This document shows positions 25,429 through 34,128 of a stretch of DNA of 64,000 nt, piece after piece. A program made the translations under genes and the position numbers. The stretch spans positions 61,591-125,590 of the forward strand of contig CALMQS010000013.1 of assembly GCA_937871285.1 (NCBI GenBank), written 5' to 3'. Below the pieces are notes generated by a model, which saw only the letters and a program-made list of their open reading frames with translations, did no database searches and was not told where the DNA came from. The first letter of the stretch is position 1; each line of letters opens with the position of its first letter. Origin of the DNA: an uncultured Sphingobacteriales bacterium (GTDB lineage: Bacteria; Bacteroidota; Bacteroidia; Chitinophagales; Chitinophagaceae).

Positions 25429-27663
25429 TTAACGAAAACCAATAATTATATTCGTGTCATTTGATTCGGGGTACTTTTTTACACTTACCATTTTCCCGTT
25501 CTTCCACTCTCCTTCCACCTGCTTATTACCCGGCACATGGAGTTTGAATTTAACATTCCATTCAACAGGCCAGGCAGGAACCAGGTACACATCGTTATTT
25601 TCAGCCTGCATCAGCATGCTTTGTATGGTGTTCATATAATTACCTGCATGGCATTGATCCGGCGTATAATCATAATTGGGGCCCCAGAATCCCGGAAAGC
25701 GAAACCGCTTGTCGTATGCCAGGCCGTTAATCTTCATAATTTTAGCGGCACTATCTGTTAAGCCAAGCATGGCAGCCTGGATAGCCGTTTGCTGCCACCC
25801 TGAATAGGCTCTTTGCTTTTCCTTGAAGGTATTGATGGCAACTTCTGTACCTTTTTTCCCGGGGCCATATATCCGGAACGGAAATACCGGATACAGTTCA
25901 GGGTACTCAACATTTATTTTGTTTTTGTAGGACTGTACAGGTAAGATGACCTTCTTACCATCCTTCACAGCGGTTGGTATGGCAGGAAGCTCCTTTTGCA
26001 GTTTGGCGCATAATGCCAATGCATCCTCATCTTTTGTAAGTTCCATCACGCTTGCGGTTACAACTATAAGTCCCGCAATATCCGGTGTTGGATTTACAGC
26101 ATTGATATACGTTTCAAGCGATTGAGCCGGGGTGATCAGGAGCTTTCCTGATGCATCACGATGATAATGCTGATCATAGAACAACAATACTTCTTTAATA
26201 AAAGGAATCGTTTTCTCCCGCAGCATTTTCTCATCTCCCGTGTACCTGTAATAATCTAATAAATAGTTCGACATTTCAAGCCCCGTAATGACCAGGTCTT
26301 TTATATACGGATTAGTTGAAATTCCCGGCTGCAAATTCGTTCTGTCCCAGCCTATGTCGCCGCCTCTCCATGCGCCCCAGAAATGAGTGGTTTCCAAAAA
26401 ACGGGCGCCATCATTTTTATGGAATTTTTTAGTCATTTTTTTAGCAACCGGCAACAGGTTTAAATAAAAATCAATGAACGGCTGTATCTGGTCAAAGTCG
26501 CCGGAAGCCAGCATAGGATAATACATCAGCCTTGTATTCTGCCACCAGAAAGCGCCGCCCCATAACCTCGCGTCTGCCGACTTTCCGGATACCCTGCCAA
26601 TCGCCTCATTGTAAGTATCCAGCACCAGTGTAGATCCATTGAATTTTATGGGCAGGTTACCTCTTCCTCCCACCGCATTCACATAACGCTGCAATACATA
26701 TCCCCTGTTTAACAGAAAGAGCGTATCGTTCAGCTTTTTATCTGCCGTATTAAAATAAACATAACTCCTGTTCCAGAAACCGGACCACCATTTTTTATGA
26801 GCAGCCAGCGCAGCAGTTGCTGTAGTCTTATCTGATTTAGCGGCAAGATTTTGAAGTGCATCTATATAGCCTTGCCTGGTATCTGTTTGCTGTACCAGCA
26901 CAGTTGTTTTGATAATAAAATTTTTCTGCGGTTTAGCAGTATATAAAACCGTATCGTTTAAAGCCTGTAACCCCGTTCCTTTCACAAGTGCACCGGAAGT
27001 TCTGTTTTTTAAGGGATTGGCTATTCCTTCATTTAAAAGCCCATTGGCTTTCATTAATTCATTCCAGAATACTTCATTTTTATTTCTGTGAAACCAGATG
27101 ATACCCCCGCCGGAACTTTTTAAAGCATCATCTGCTTCCATAAAAGGTTTGAAAGGCATTTCATTGTCGCCGTATTCAGTTACATATTCATCCTTGTTCC
27201 AATCGCGTGTTTCGGTGCGCCATATATTGTTGGTCACTTTTATTTTAACAGGAACTGCAGATGAACCTGAAACTACTATTTCCGGGCTGTTGGCATCCAC
27301 GCGGAACTGTATGTCGGCCAAACTGTTTTTTATACGGAAAACACCATCATTCAATAACAACTCTTCTGCATAGTTTTTTCCGTTTACTATGATATTGGGC
27401 TCGAACTGAATGGTTAATTTTCCAACTTTTATCAGGTTATCCATTCCATCCCGGCTATCGGTGGTACCCAGGTAAAACTGTAATTTTCCTTCTTTATCCG
27501 TCCATACCTGTGAAGATATTTCGCCATTTCCCAGGGGCATGGAGCTCCAGGAATCTTCTCCCCGTTCAGAAAACCGGAGATTAAAATCTTTTACCTGTTG
27601 TGCTGAAACGCAAAATGCAAAATGCATTAAAAAGGCAGTAACCAAGATATGTTTAACCATCAT
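25429..27663 (-). CDS. Secreted DUF5703-type glycosidase-like protein
   Basis: This protein of about 744 residues has a signal peptide (HILVTAFLMHFAFCVSAQ). The N-terminal domain FNLRFSERGEDSWSSMPLGNGEISSQVW resembles the DUF5703/GH95-type beta-sandwich entry. The rest fits an (alpha/alpha)6 barrel: GGAFWWQNTRLMYYPMLASGDF, THFWGAWRGGDIGWDR and QAAMLGLTDSA. It is probably a periplasmic glycosidase on a 6-deoxysugar-rich substrate, but neither catalytic residues nor specificity can be fixed from sequence. The first in-frame codon is a TTG; one of the two ATG codons after it is the likely start. It sits between the CaiB and MaoC pairs, an odd place for a secreted enzyme. Confidence 0.78.
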   Translation of the reverse strand: MMVKHILVTAFLMHFAFCVSAQQVKDFNLRFSERGEDSWSSMPLGNGEISSQVWTDKEGKLQFYLGTTDSRDGMDNLIKVGKLTIQFEPNIIVNGKNYAEELLLNDGVFRIKNSLADIQFRVDANSPEIVVSGSSAVPVKIKVTNNIWRTETRDWNKDEYVTEYGDNEMPFKPFMEADDALKSSGGGIIWFHRNKNEVFWNELMKANGLLNEGIANPLKNRTSGALVKGTGLQALNDTVLYTAKPQKNFIIKTTVLVQQTDTRQGYIDALQNLAAKSDKTTATAALAAHKKWWSGFWNRSYVYFNTADKKLNDTLFLLNRGYVLQRYVNAVGGRGNLPIKFNGSTLVLDTYNEAIGRVSGKSADARLWGGAFWWQNTRLMYYPMLASGDFDQIQPFIDFYLNLLPVAKKMTKKFHKNDGARFLETTHFWGAWRGGDIGWDRTNLQPGISTNPYIKDLVITGLEMSNYLLDYYRYTGDEKMLREKTIPFIKEVLLFYDQHYHRDASGKLLITPAQSLETYINAVNPTPDIAGLIVVTASVMELTKDEDALALCAKLQKELPAIPTAVKDGKKVILPVQSYKNKINVEYPELYPVFPFRIYGPGKKGTEVAINTFKEKQRAYSGWQQTAIQAAMLGLTDSAAKIMKINGLAYDKRFRFPGFWGPNYDYTPDQCHAGNYMNTIQSMLMQAENNDVYLVPAWPVEWNVKFKLHVPGNKQVEGEWKNGKMVSVKKYPESNDTNIIIGFR

Positions 27664-27687
27664 TATCAATTTATAAAAAACAATTCC

Positions 27688-28833
27688 TTATAACTCAAAC
27701 TCTTTTTCTATAGCTAATGTATGTTCTCCCAATGCCGGCGCCCCCTTAGCTGATTTCAATACTTTTCCGTCTACACGAACGGGGCACCGCGTAGTTTTTA
27801 TTTTTTTGTTTCCCGAAAATACCTGCTGTTCCATATCCAGCACTGTATAGCCTTCGCTTTTTAATAATGTATTATAATCAAAAACATCCGAACACCATAT
27901 ATCTGCAGGTTCAAGAACATGTAACCATTCTTTAGTTGACTTTGTAAGTAAATGATCTTTCAAGATCAGCTTTATTTCATCCCTTTTATTAAACCATTCG
28001 GATGGCTGGTCATAGCTGCACAGCAAATCACATTGCAGAAGCTGTCCCAGCAAGGGAATAGATCCCATAGCCAGTGCTATATATCCATCCGCCGTTTGAT
28101 ACACGCCGTAGGGCGCTGCAATGTATGCGTGCCCGTTATTAACCGCGCTGCGATCGGGTAATGCATAACCATCATTAAAGAAACAGGTTAGCACCTCAAA
28201 CTGAAAATCTATTAAACTTTCCAGCATACTTACCTGCACCAGCGCTCCTTCCCCTGAATCAAACCGGCTAAACATCGCCGCGAGTATGCCCTGCACCAGG
28301 TGGGTGCCTGCCAGTATATCGGCCGCAGCCACGCCCATAGGGGTAGGCTGATCCGTTTGATTACCGCTTAAATAGGTGATGCCCGAAACCGACTGCAATA
28401 AAAGATCCTGTCCGGGAAAGCTTTTCCATTCTCCCTTTTCGCCATATCCGCTGATCTCAGCATAGATGATCGCCGGATTAAGCTGCCTCACTGTTTCATA
28501 CTCCAATCCTATTCTTTCCATTACCCCGGGACGAAAATTATGAATGAGAATATCTGCCTTCCTGATCAGCTTCTTAATTTTCTCCAGCTCTGTTTCTTTT
28601 TTAATATCTGCAGCTAAGCTTTCTTTATTCCGGTTGATGGCATGAAATATCGTGGATTCCCCCCCATCAATCTTTACGTCCGATACATATAATGTACGGC
28701 ACAGGTCACCAATAACAGGACGTTCTATTTTAATTACCCTCGCTCCCATATCGGAGAGGCGTAAGCTGGCATAGGGCCCGGATAAGAACTGGCTGAAATC
28801 CAATACCAGTATATCTTCTAATAGTTCACTCAT
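27688..28833 (-). CDS. CaiB/BaiF-family CoA-transferase, copy 2
   Basis: The 381-residue class III CoA-transferase opens with LEDILVLDFSQFLSGPYAS and ARVIKIERP. It continues with ILIHNFRPGVMERIGL, AEISGYGEKGEW and the active-site region PMGVAAADILAG, whose Asp matches the catalytic aspartate that forms the acyl anhydride. Such enzymes move CoA between carboxylic acids in the cytoplasm. Its start overlaps the stop of the upstream paralogue by four bases (ATGA), so the two are translationally coupled and may form a heterodimer. Substrates unknown. Confidence 0.92.
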   Translation of the reverse strand: MSELLEDILVLDFSQFLSGPYASLRLSDMGARVIKIERPVIGDLCRTLYVSDVKIDGGESTIFHAINRNKESLAADIKKETELEKIKKLIRKADILIHNFRPGVMERIGLEYETVRQLNPAIIYAEISGYGEKGEWKSFPGQDLLLQSVSGITYLSGNQTDQPTPMGVAAADILAGTHLVQGILAAMFSRFDSGEGALVQVSMLESLIDFQFEVLTCFFNDGYALPDRSAVNNGHAYIAAPYGVYQTADGYIALAMGSIPLLGQLLQCDLLCSYDQPSEWFNKRDEIKLILKDHLLTKSTKEWLHVLEPADIWCSDVFDYNTLLKSEGYTVLDMEQQVFSGNKKIKTTRCPVRVDGKVLKSAKGAPALGEHTLAIEKEFEL

Positions 28834-29972
28834 AGTTTTAACGATAATGCAGCCTTGATGTTTTCTGTATGCTGTCCCACTGCCGGCGCTGGTTTATCGG
28901 AAAGCAATAATTGACCGTTTATACGCACAGGACAACGGGTAGTTGTGATTGCTTTATCGCTCAACTGTACCTTTTGTTCCATTTGCAATACCTTATACCC
29001 CTCCGTTTCTTTTAATTGCCGCCAGTTTAAAACGGGCATCACCCATAAGTCAAGCGGCTGTGTTTTTTTTAGCCAGGATGCGGTAGTACCCGTAAGCAGA
29101 TGTGTGCTTATTGCTGCCTTTATCTCATCTCTTTTCTCAAAAGCCTCTTTTTCTTCAAATTGCTTCAATGCTTCACAGGCAATGGCCGCGTTCAGCTTAT
29201 GAAGCGGCATCATGGCAATGGCAATATAGCCGTCTATGGTTTGATAAATGCCGTAAGGTGCGCTGAGCAATGAATGCCCGTTGTTAATGGCAGAGCGTTT
29301 ATGATGGCGTTTACTCTGAAAATAGGTAGTGAAAAATTCAAACTGAAAGTCAATTAATGTTTCCATGAGACTCAGTTGCAGCAAAGCACCCTGCCCTGTT
29401 TTCTTTTTACGAATGAGCGCAGCCAATATGAACTGAACCGCCTGGTTGCCGCACAAATAATCGCCAATCCCCAGTCCGAAAGGAAGCGGGTTATCATGAT
29501 AATTTCCGGTGGAATGCGTAAGACCTGACAATGATTGAATAAGCAAATCCTGCCCTGGTTTGTTTTTCCATGGACCCTCCTTTCCATAACCGGAGATTTC
29601 TGTGTAAATAATACCGGGATTTATTGCTTTTACTGCTTCGTAATGCAATCCTTTTTTTTCCATAATCCCGGGCCTGAAATTGTGCGTGATTATATCTGCC
29701 TCCCGGATCAGCAGCTTTATCCATTTCATATCATCCGCATCATTCAGATCAGCGGTAAAACTATCTTTATTGCGATTAATGGTATGAAACAACAGGGAAC
29801 TTTCACCGGCCCATAAATTCTTAATCGCCAGCTTTCTGCCTGCTTCTCCCTTTTGCGGACGTTCAATTTTTATCACATGCGCTCCCAGGTCCGCCAGGCG
29901 AAGGCCAGCGCAGGGTCCGGATAAATATTGACTGAATTCCAATACAACAATGCCTTTTAACGGTAAATGCAT
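28830..29972 (-). CDS. CaiB/BaiF-family CoA-transferase, copy 1
   Basis: The 380-residue class III CoA-transferase is paralogous to the next gene (shared LSGPCAGLRLADLGAHVIK, IITHNFRPGIMEKKG, YTEISGYGKEGPWK). The catalytic aspartate is kept in PFGLGIGDYLCG. It lies 52 bases after the GH95-like gene and overlaps its paralogue by four bases. Two active-looking paralogues side by side suggest either a heteromeric enzyme or successive CoA transfers on related acids. No acyl-CoA dehydrogenase or ligase accompanies them here. Confidence 0.92.
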   Translation of the reverse strand: MHLPLKGIVVLEFSQYLSGPCAGLRLADLGAHVIKIERPQKGEAGRKLAIKNLWAGESSLLFHTINRNKDSFTADLNDADDMKWIKLLIREADIITHNFRPGIMEKKGLHYEAVKAINPGIIYTEISGYGKEGPWKNKPGQDLLIQSLSGLTHSTGNYHDNPLPFGLGIGDYLCGNQAVQFILAALIRKKKTGQGALLQLSLMETLIDFQFEFFTTYFQSKRHHKRSAINNGHSLLSAPYGIYQTIDGYIAIAMMPLHKLNAAIACEALKQFEEKEAFEKRDEIKAAISTHLLTGTTASWLKKTQPLDLWVMPVLNWRQLKETEGYKVLQMEQKVQLSDKAITTTRCPVRINGQLLLSDKPAPAVGQHTENIKAALSLKL

Positions 29973-30024
29973 AATTGTGTTTTAATAGATTATACTTAGT
30001 AAACATCACAGCAGCGAATTACCT

Positions 30025-32505
30025 TCACGGCTGCAGTATAATGGTTTCACCAGGTGATGTTGCGATCTCAATTATTGCTGACTCAATTTTTTTACTGCCA
30101 TCCTCATTGCTCAGCGTTCCTTTTTTGCCCCATGGCGATACGATCTTTAATGTGCCGCCTTTTTCGCTGTGAATGCTTACCTGCCTTATTTCTCCATCTT
30201 TAAGTGTTGCGCTTACAAGAAAAGCCCCCACTGCACGTAAGTTTTGGAATTGTGCATCTTTTGCTTTATCCCAGTTTGGAAAAAGCCTGATCGTTCCGTT
30301 ATAGCTCTGCATCAAACATTCATTAATTACTACAGGCAATGCAAAGTTCTCGAACCATATTCCCATAGCTCCCATATAATCATATTTTGTATGGTCTTTA
30401 TACCGGCCATGTACCTGCATTACTTTATCTGTTGCCGTTCCATTGGGCAATAAAGAATAATGCACATGTCTTTTAAATCTTTCTACATCCAGCATTCCGA
30501 TACGTGCGGCCTGCAGGTTAATAAATACCAGGTCATTACCTCCTTCATTTTGCTGATTATAGAATGTGTTTTTTAATAATTGCTTAGTGGAATCATCGGA
30601 ATGCAAACCATGATCTTCGCCGGGAAACACGGTCATGAGTGGCGATGGAACATTGTATACCACCTGGTCGTGCTCTTCCGGAACAGAAACCAGCACTTCA
30701 CCGTATTTCTTTGAAACGGCGGTAGGATAATCCGGGAAATTAGCCAGTATATCTTTTACATCATTTAGTATGACCTGGTCAGTTGCTTCCGTTTTTAACA
30801 CGGTTGTCATTTCTTCAAATGCCTTAAAGATGAATTTCGTCAGGGTCAGATCAACCGTACAATCATAATTATATTTAAAGCCGGGCCTTAGCGCATATAG
30901 CTCCGGTGGTATCGTTGGAAAAATATGATACTTGTTATCCTTCCAGCGCGCGCCGCCTCTTGCCTCAGGTCTTTTCATGTATGCTACTAAAAATTCAACC
31001 GCTTCTTTTATAGGTGTATATGCCCTTGTCTTTAAAAAAGCCGTGTCGGCGGAATACAAATAATGCCACCAAAGCCCCTGTACAGACCATGGTGTTTCGC
31101 ATATTTCCCAGCCCCAGTGCGGAACAGGGTAGGGATTCATTGTCATCTCTACCGGATAGGCAGAATGGGGGAAATAGGCGCCGGGAAGCTTGTAATAATC
31201 CCTGGCCCAAATCCGGCTAACGTCTATCAGGGATTCTATAAGGTTGACATAAGGAATATTCTTTTCAAGATGGTTGCTCGAAAAAGTCATCCAGAATGGC
31301 TGTTGTGTATTGTAGTTCATGTGATAATCGCCATGCCATGCAGTACCAATCTTATTGTAGCTCCAGTTGGCAAACAGTCCGGGAGTTGTTGCACCATCCT
31401 TTGCAGCGCAATTAAAAAAATAAAGATTCCGGTACCATATTTCTTCGAGGAAATCATCACTCAAACGCACACCCGACTTTGACCAGTACGATTTCCATGA
31501 CTCATCAGATGATACCCTGGATTTACTGTATGATGCTGCGTCCGGTTTTTGCGGATCTGGTTTCTTGGGCACATCTGTATTTAATCCTTCAGTTAACGAT
31601 ATGCTTGCCATAAATTCATTCCCTTCCTCCAATGCGGCTTCCAGGTTCTGCATCTCTTCATGGTTTCCATCCCAGTTTATCCGGCTTGTTTTCGTTAAAG
31701 GGAGATTACTTGTTGCTGTAAGCCTGAACGCCTTGTCCTTCGGATGACCTTTCCGGACATCATATACATCAGGCTCCTGGTAAGGTAACACCTGCCTGAA
31801 AGAAAGTGTTCCATCATTCAGGAACTCATCACTGGTATATCCCGGAAACTCCGAAGGAGTGGAAGGATCCGGCATTACCTTCATTCGTTTAAAAATATTG
31901 GGAGCCTTTTTCCCCTCCTCATCCACCAGTTGCATCCACAATTTATCTTCCTTCATATCGGTAAACAACTGGAGTTTTATTTTCTTTTTATTGACATCCA
32001 GCAAATACACTTCACACAAACCATTTGAAATATCGAGCGAATGCCCCAGCAGCTCTGCGTCTCTCCTGTCGAACCCCAGCAATACAGAACCACAGGGAAA
32101 AGGCCTTGGGTAGGGCTGCCGGTAGTTTTCCTGGGCCATAGCGCTGTACTTTTTATACCATGGATCGTCTGTAAGCAGCTTTAAGGTATCTGATATTTTG
32201 CTTACTTTGTCAAATACATACTCAAAAGTGCCAATTTCTTTTTTGTTTTTTTCGGCAATGCGTATATCCCATACATTATTATGTCCAAAATAAAGCATTA
32301 CCCCATCAGGCCTTGTAGTTACAACCACACCCATTCCTCCGTTACCCAGTAAGGCACCCTCAAAAAAATCAACTGCGGGCTTATCATAATGCAGCGTATG
32401 TTTTTTTGCCAAATCATAAGATGATATTTCAGGGGATGACTTATTGTTGTTACAGGCTGGCAGGCACAAAACAATTATGCATAGCCACAAAATAGAAGCT
32501 TTCAT
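30025..32505 (-). CDS. GH95-like glycosidase lipoprotein
   Basis: The 826-residue protein has a lipoprotein signal (LWLCIIVLCLPAC). It shows an N-terminal beta-sandwich with ALLGNGGMGVVV, an (alpha/alpha)6 catalytic region (TAWHGDYHMNYNTQQPFW, PHWGWEICETPWSVQGLWW) and the C-terminal INECLMQSYNGTIRLFPNW block, which closely follows the GH95/GH65-clan pattern. GH95 enzymes are inverting alpha-L-fucosidases or alpha-L-galactosidases. Lipidation places it on the outer membrane or in the periplasm. It is the first gene after the susD terminator and precedes the CoA-transferases. Family is inferred from pattern; it could be a neighbouring unnumbered family. Confidence 0.8.
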   Translation of the reverse strand: MKASILWLCIIVLCLPACNNNKSSPEISSYDLAKKHTLHYDKPAVDFFEGALLGNGGMGVVVTTRPDGVMLYFGHNNVWDIRIAEKNKKEIGTFEYVFDKVSKISDTLKLLTDDPWYKKYSAMAQENYRQPYPRPFPCGSVLLGFDRRDAELLGHSLDISNGLCEVYLLDVNKKKIKLQLFTDMKEDKLWMQLVDEEGKKAPNIFKRMKVMPDPSTPSEFPGYTSDEFLNDGTLSFRQVLPYQEPDVYDVRKGHPKDKAFRLTATSNLPLTKTSRINWDGNHEEMQNLEAALEEGNEFMASISLTEGLNTDVPKKPDPQKPDAASYSKSRVSSDESWKSYWSKSGVRLSDDFLEEIWYRNLYFFNCAAKDGATTPGLFANWSYNKIGTAWHGDYHMNYNTQQPFWMTFSSNHLEKNIPYVNLIESLIDVSRIWARDYYKLPGAYFPHSAYPVEMTMNPYPVPHWGWEICETPWSVQGLWWHYLYSADTAFLKTRAYTPIKEAVEFLVAYMKRPEARGGARWKDNKYHIFPTIPPELYALRPGFKYNYDCTVDLTLTKFIFKAFEEMTTVLKTEATDQVILNDVKDILANFPDYPTAVSKKYGEVLVSVPEEHDQVVYNVPSPLMTVFPGEDHGLHSDDSTKQLLKNTFYNQQNEGGNDLVFINLQAARIGMLDVERFKRHVHYSLLPNGTATDKVMQVHGRYKDHTKYDYMGAMGIWFENFALPVVINECLMQSYNGTIRLFPNWDKAKDAQFQNLRAVGAFLVSATLKDGEIRQVSIHSEKGGTLKIVSPWGKKGTLSNEDGSKKIESAIIEIATSPGETIILQP

Positions 32506-32525
32506 TTTATTATATATAGATAAAG

Positions 32526-32577
32526 AAAAAAGGAGGCAGCAGTTTTTAGCAGTCTTTTACTAAAAACCACTACCTCC
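32526..32577 (-). terminator. Intercistronic terminator/attenuator after susD
   Basis: On the minus strand GGAGG and GTTTTTAG arms pair with CTAAAAAC and CCTCC in a long, slightly interrupted stem (32532-32577). The stem is followed at once by six T residues. It lies about 30 bases after the SusD stop and before the GH95-like gene. Confidence 0.75.
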
Positions 32578-32608
32578 ATACGAAGCCCTGTACATTTAAG
32601 ATAAGGCC

Positions 32609-34108
32609 TTAATTATAGTTAGGATTTTGCACCAGGTTTTCATTCACATCCATTTCGCTTTGCGGGAAAGGGAATAAATAATGCTTGCTTGCATCAAACG
32701 CACGCTGATTTCCTCCCGGGTCTACGAGGGTGGGAATATAAGTTTCAGCCGTTTTCCAGCGTTTAATATCCCAGTATCTTTTACCTTCCAGTCCAAATTC
32801 CACTCTTCTTTCATGCCGTATGCGTTCTCTCATTTGGGGCTGCGTCAATCCTGTTGGGATCGGGGGCATATTTACGCCCGGTCTTGCTCTTACTTCATTA
32901 ATAGCATCGTATACAGATTGATCCGGGCCGGTGGCTTCATTTTTAGCTTCGGCATACATCAGCAATACTTCACTGTATCTCAATAAAACCCAGTCCTGCT
33001 CACTTTTTGTACCATAATCAACAGGCAATGCATCCCAGTTCAAGCCTTTTACAGGTTCGAATCCTGTACCGGATTGCGCATTGTAATTGAAACCCATTTC
33101 AACACCGGCAGAATTGATTACTTTATCTTCAAAAGCCTTAACGGTCATCAACAAGCGCGGGTCTCTGTTCAGCCTCCAGTTAGCGGTATTGTACAATGGT
33201 GAAGATGTAATGGGAAGTCCATCTGTGCATTCATAATCGTCAACAAGCTCAGCACGCGGATTAATTGTTCCATGCCATGCAAACTGAATGTCGGGACCTT
33301 CTGCAGAACGGTCCGGATTAAGATACCTTGCCGACATTAAAATTTCAGGATTCCCGCTTTGACCTGTTGCCAGAAATAAGGTTCTGTAATTATCAAAAAG
33401 ATCAAATTTTCCTTCCTGGATAACGAGGTTGGCTGCTTCTGCAGCAGGTCCCCATTGCTCATTATGCAATAGTACTTTTGCCTTAAGCGCTAAAGCTGTA
33501 CCTCTAACCGCATGACCGTTATACCCTGTGTTCGGCAGGCTGCTGATGGCTGTTTCCAGATCGGCAAGTATTTGGGTTACCACTTCCGCTTTTGTGCTTT
33601 GCTTTACTTTAGCCTCTGCTATAGTAACCAAACTGGTATGCAGCGGAACGCCACCATAAAACTCGGAAAGCGTGAAATAGAACATGGCTCTTAAAAAGAG
33701 TACCTCGGCTTTGTACTGGGTCTTAATATTATCCGGAACAGGCGCCCTGTCAACATTTTCGAGGAAAAAATTACAGGAACTGATCCCCCGGTAACATTCA
33801 TTGTAAATACTGGAAACGATACTACCAGAGGTGGGCTCAATAAGCCCCTGCCCTAAAGCGACCAAACCCGAACCCTGGTTGGCGCAAACATCGCCACCCA
33901 GCACATCCCAGAACATGGTATTATGATTAAAGGTAGAAGACAATATCCTGGCATACACGCCGGCAAGCGCCATATCTACTTCATTCTGGTTGCTCCAGAA
34001 TGTAGGACTTGATAATTGATCGAGGGGATCTTTATCCAGGAATTTGGAACACGAAGTGAGATATATCCCTAAAATTCCTATAGTAAATAGTTTTATATAC
34101 TTATTCAT
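32609..34108 (-). CDS. SusD/RagB family glycan-binding lipoprotein
   Basis: The 499-residue protein has a lipoprotein leader (IGILGIYLTSC) and the SusD entry KFLDKDPLDQLSSPTFW. It also has the TPR-like KAEVLFLRAMFYFTLSEFYGGVPL and the C-terminal IRHERRVEFGLEGKRYWDIKRW. It pairs with the SusC gene directly upstream (20-base gap) and captures oligosaccharides at the cell surface. It is clearly paralogous to the SusD at 56756-58258: both have LDxxPLDQ, YRGIxxCNxFLxNxD and DGLPIxxSPLY. Confidence 0.96.
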   Translation of the reverse strand: MNKYIKLFTIGILGIYLTSCSKFLDKDPLDQLSSPTFWSNQNEVDMALAGVYARILSSTFNHNTMFWDVLGGDVCANQGSGLVALGQGLIEPTSGSIVSSIYNECYRGISSCNFFLENVDRAPVPDNIKTQYKAEVLFLRAMFYFTLSEFYGGVPLHTSLVTIAEAKVKQSTKAEVVTQILADLETAISSLPNTGYNGHAVRGTALALKAKVLLHNEQWGPAAEAANLVIQEGKFDLFDNYRTLFLATGQSGNPEILMSARYLNPDRSAEGPDIQFAWHGTINPRAELVDDYECTDGLPITSSPLYNTANWRLNRDPRLLMTVKAFEDKVINSAGVEMGFNYNAQSGTGFEPVKGLNWDALPVDYGTKSEQDWVLLRYSEVLLMYAEAKNEATGPDQSVYDAINEVRARPGVNMPPIPTGLTQPQMRERIRHERRVEFGLEGKRYWDIKRWKTAETYIPTLVDPGGNQRAFDASKHYLFPFPQSEMDVNENLVQNPNYN

Positions 34109-34128
34109 AACGATAGTCTGATTTTTAA

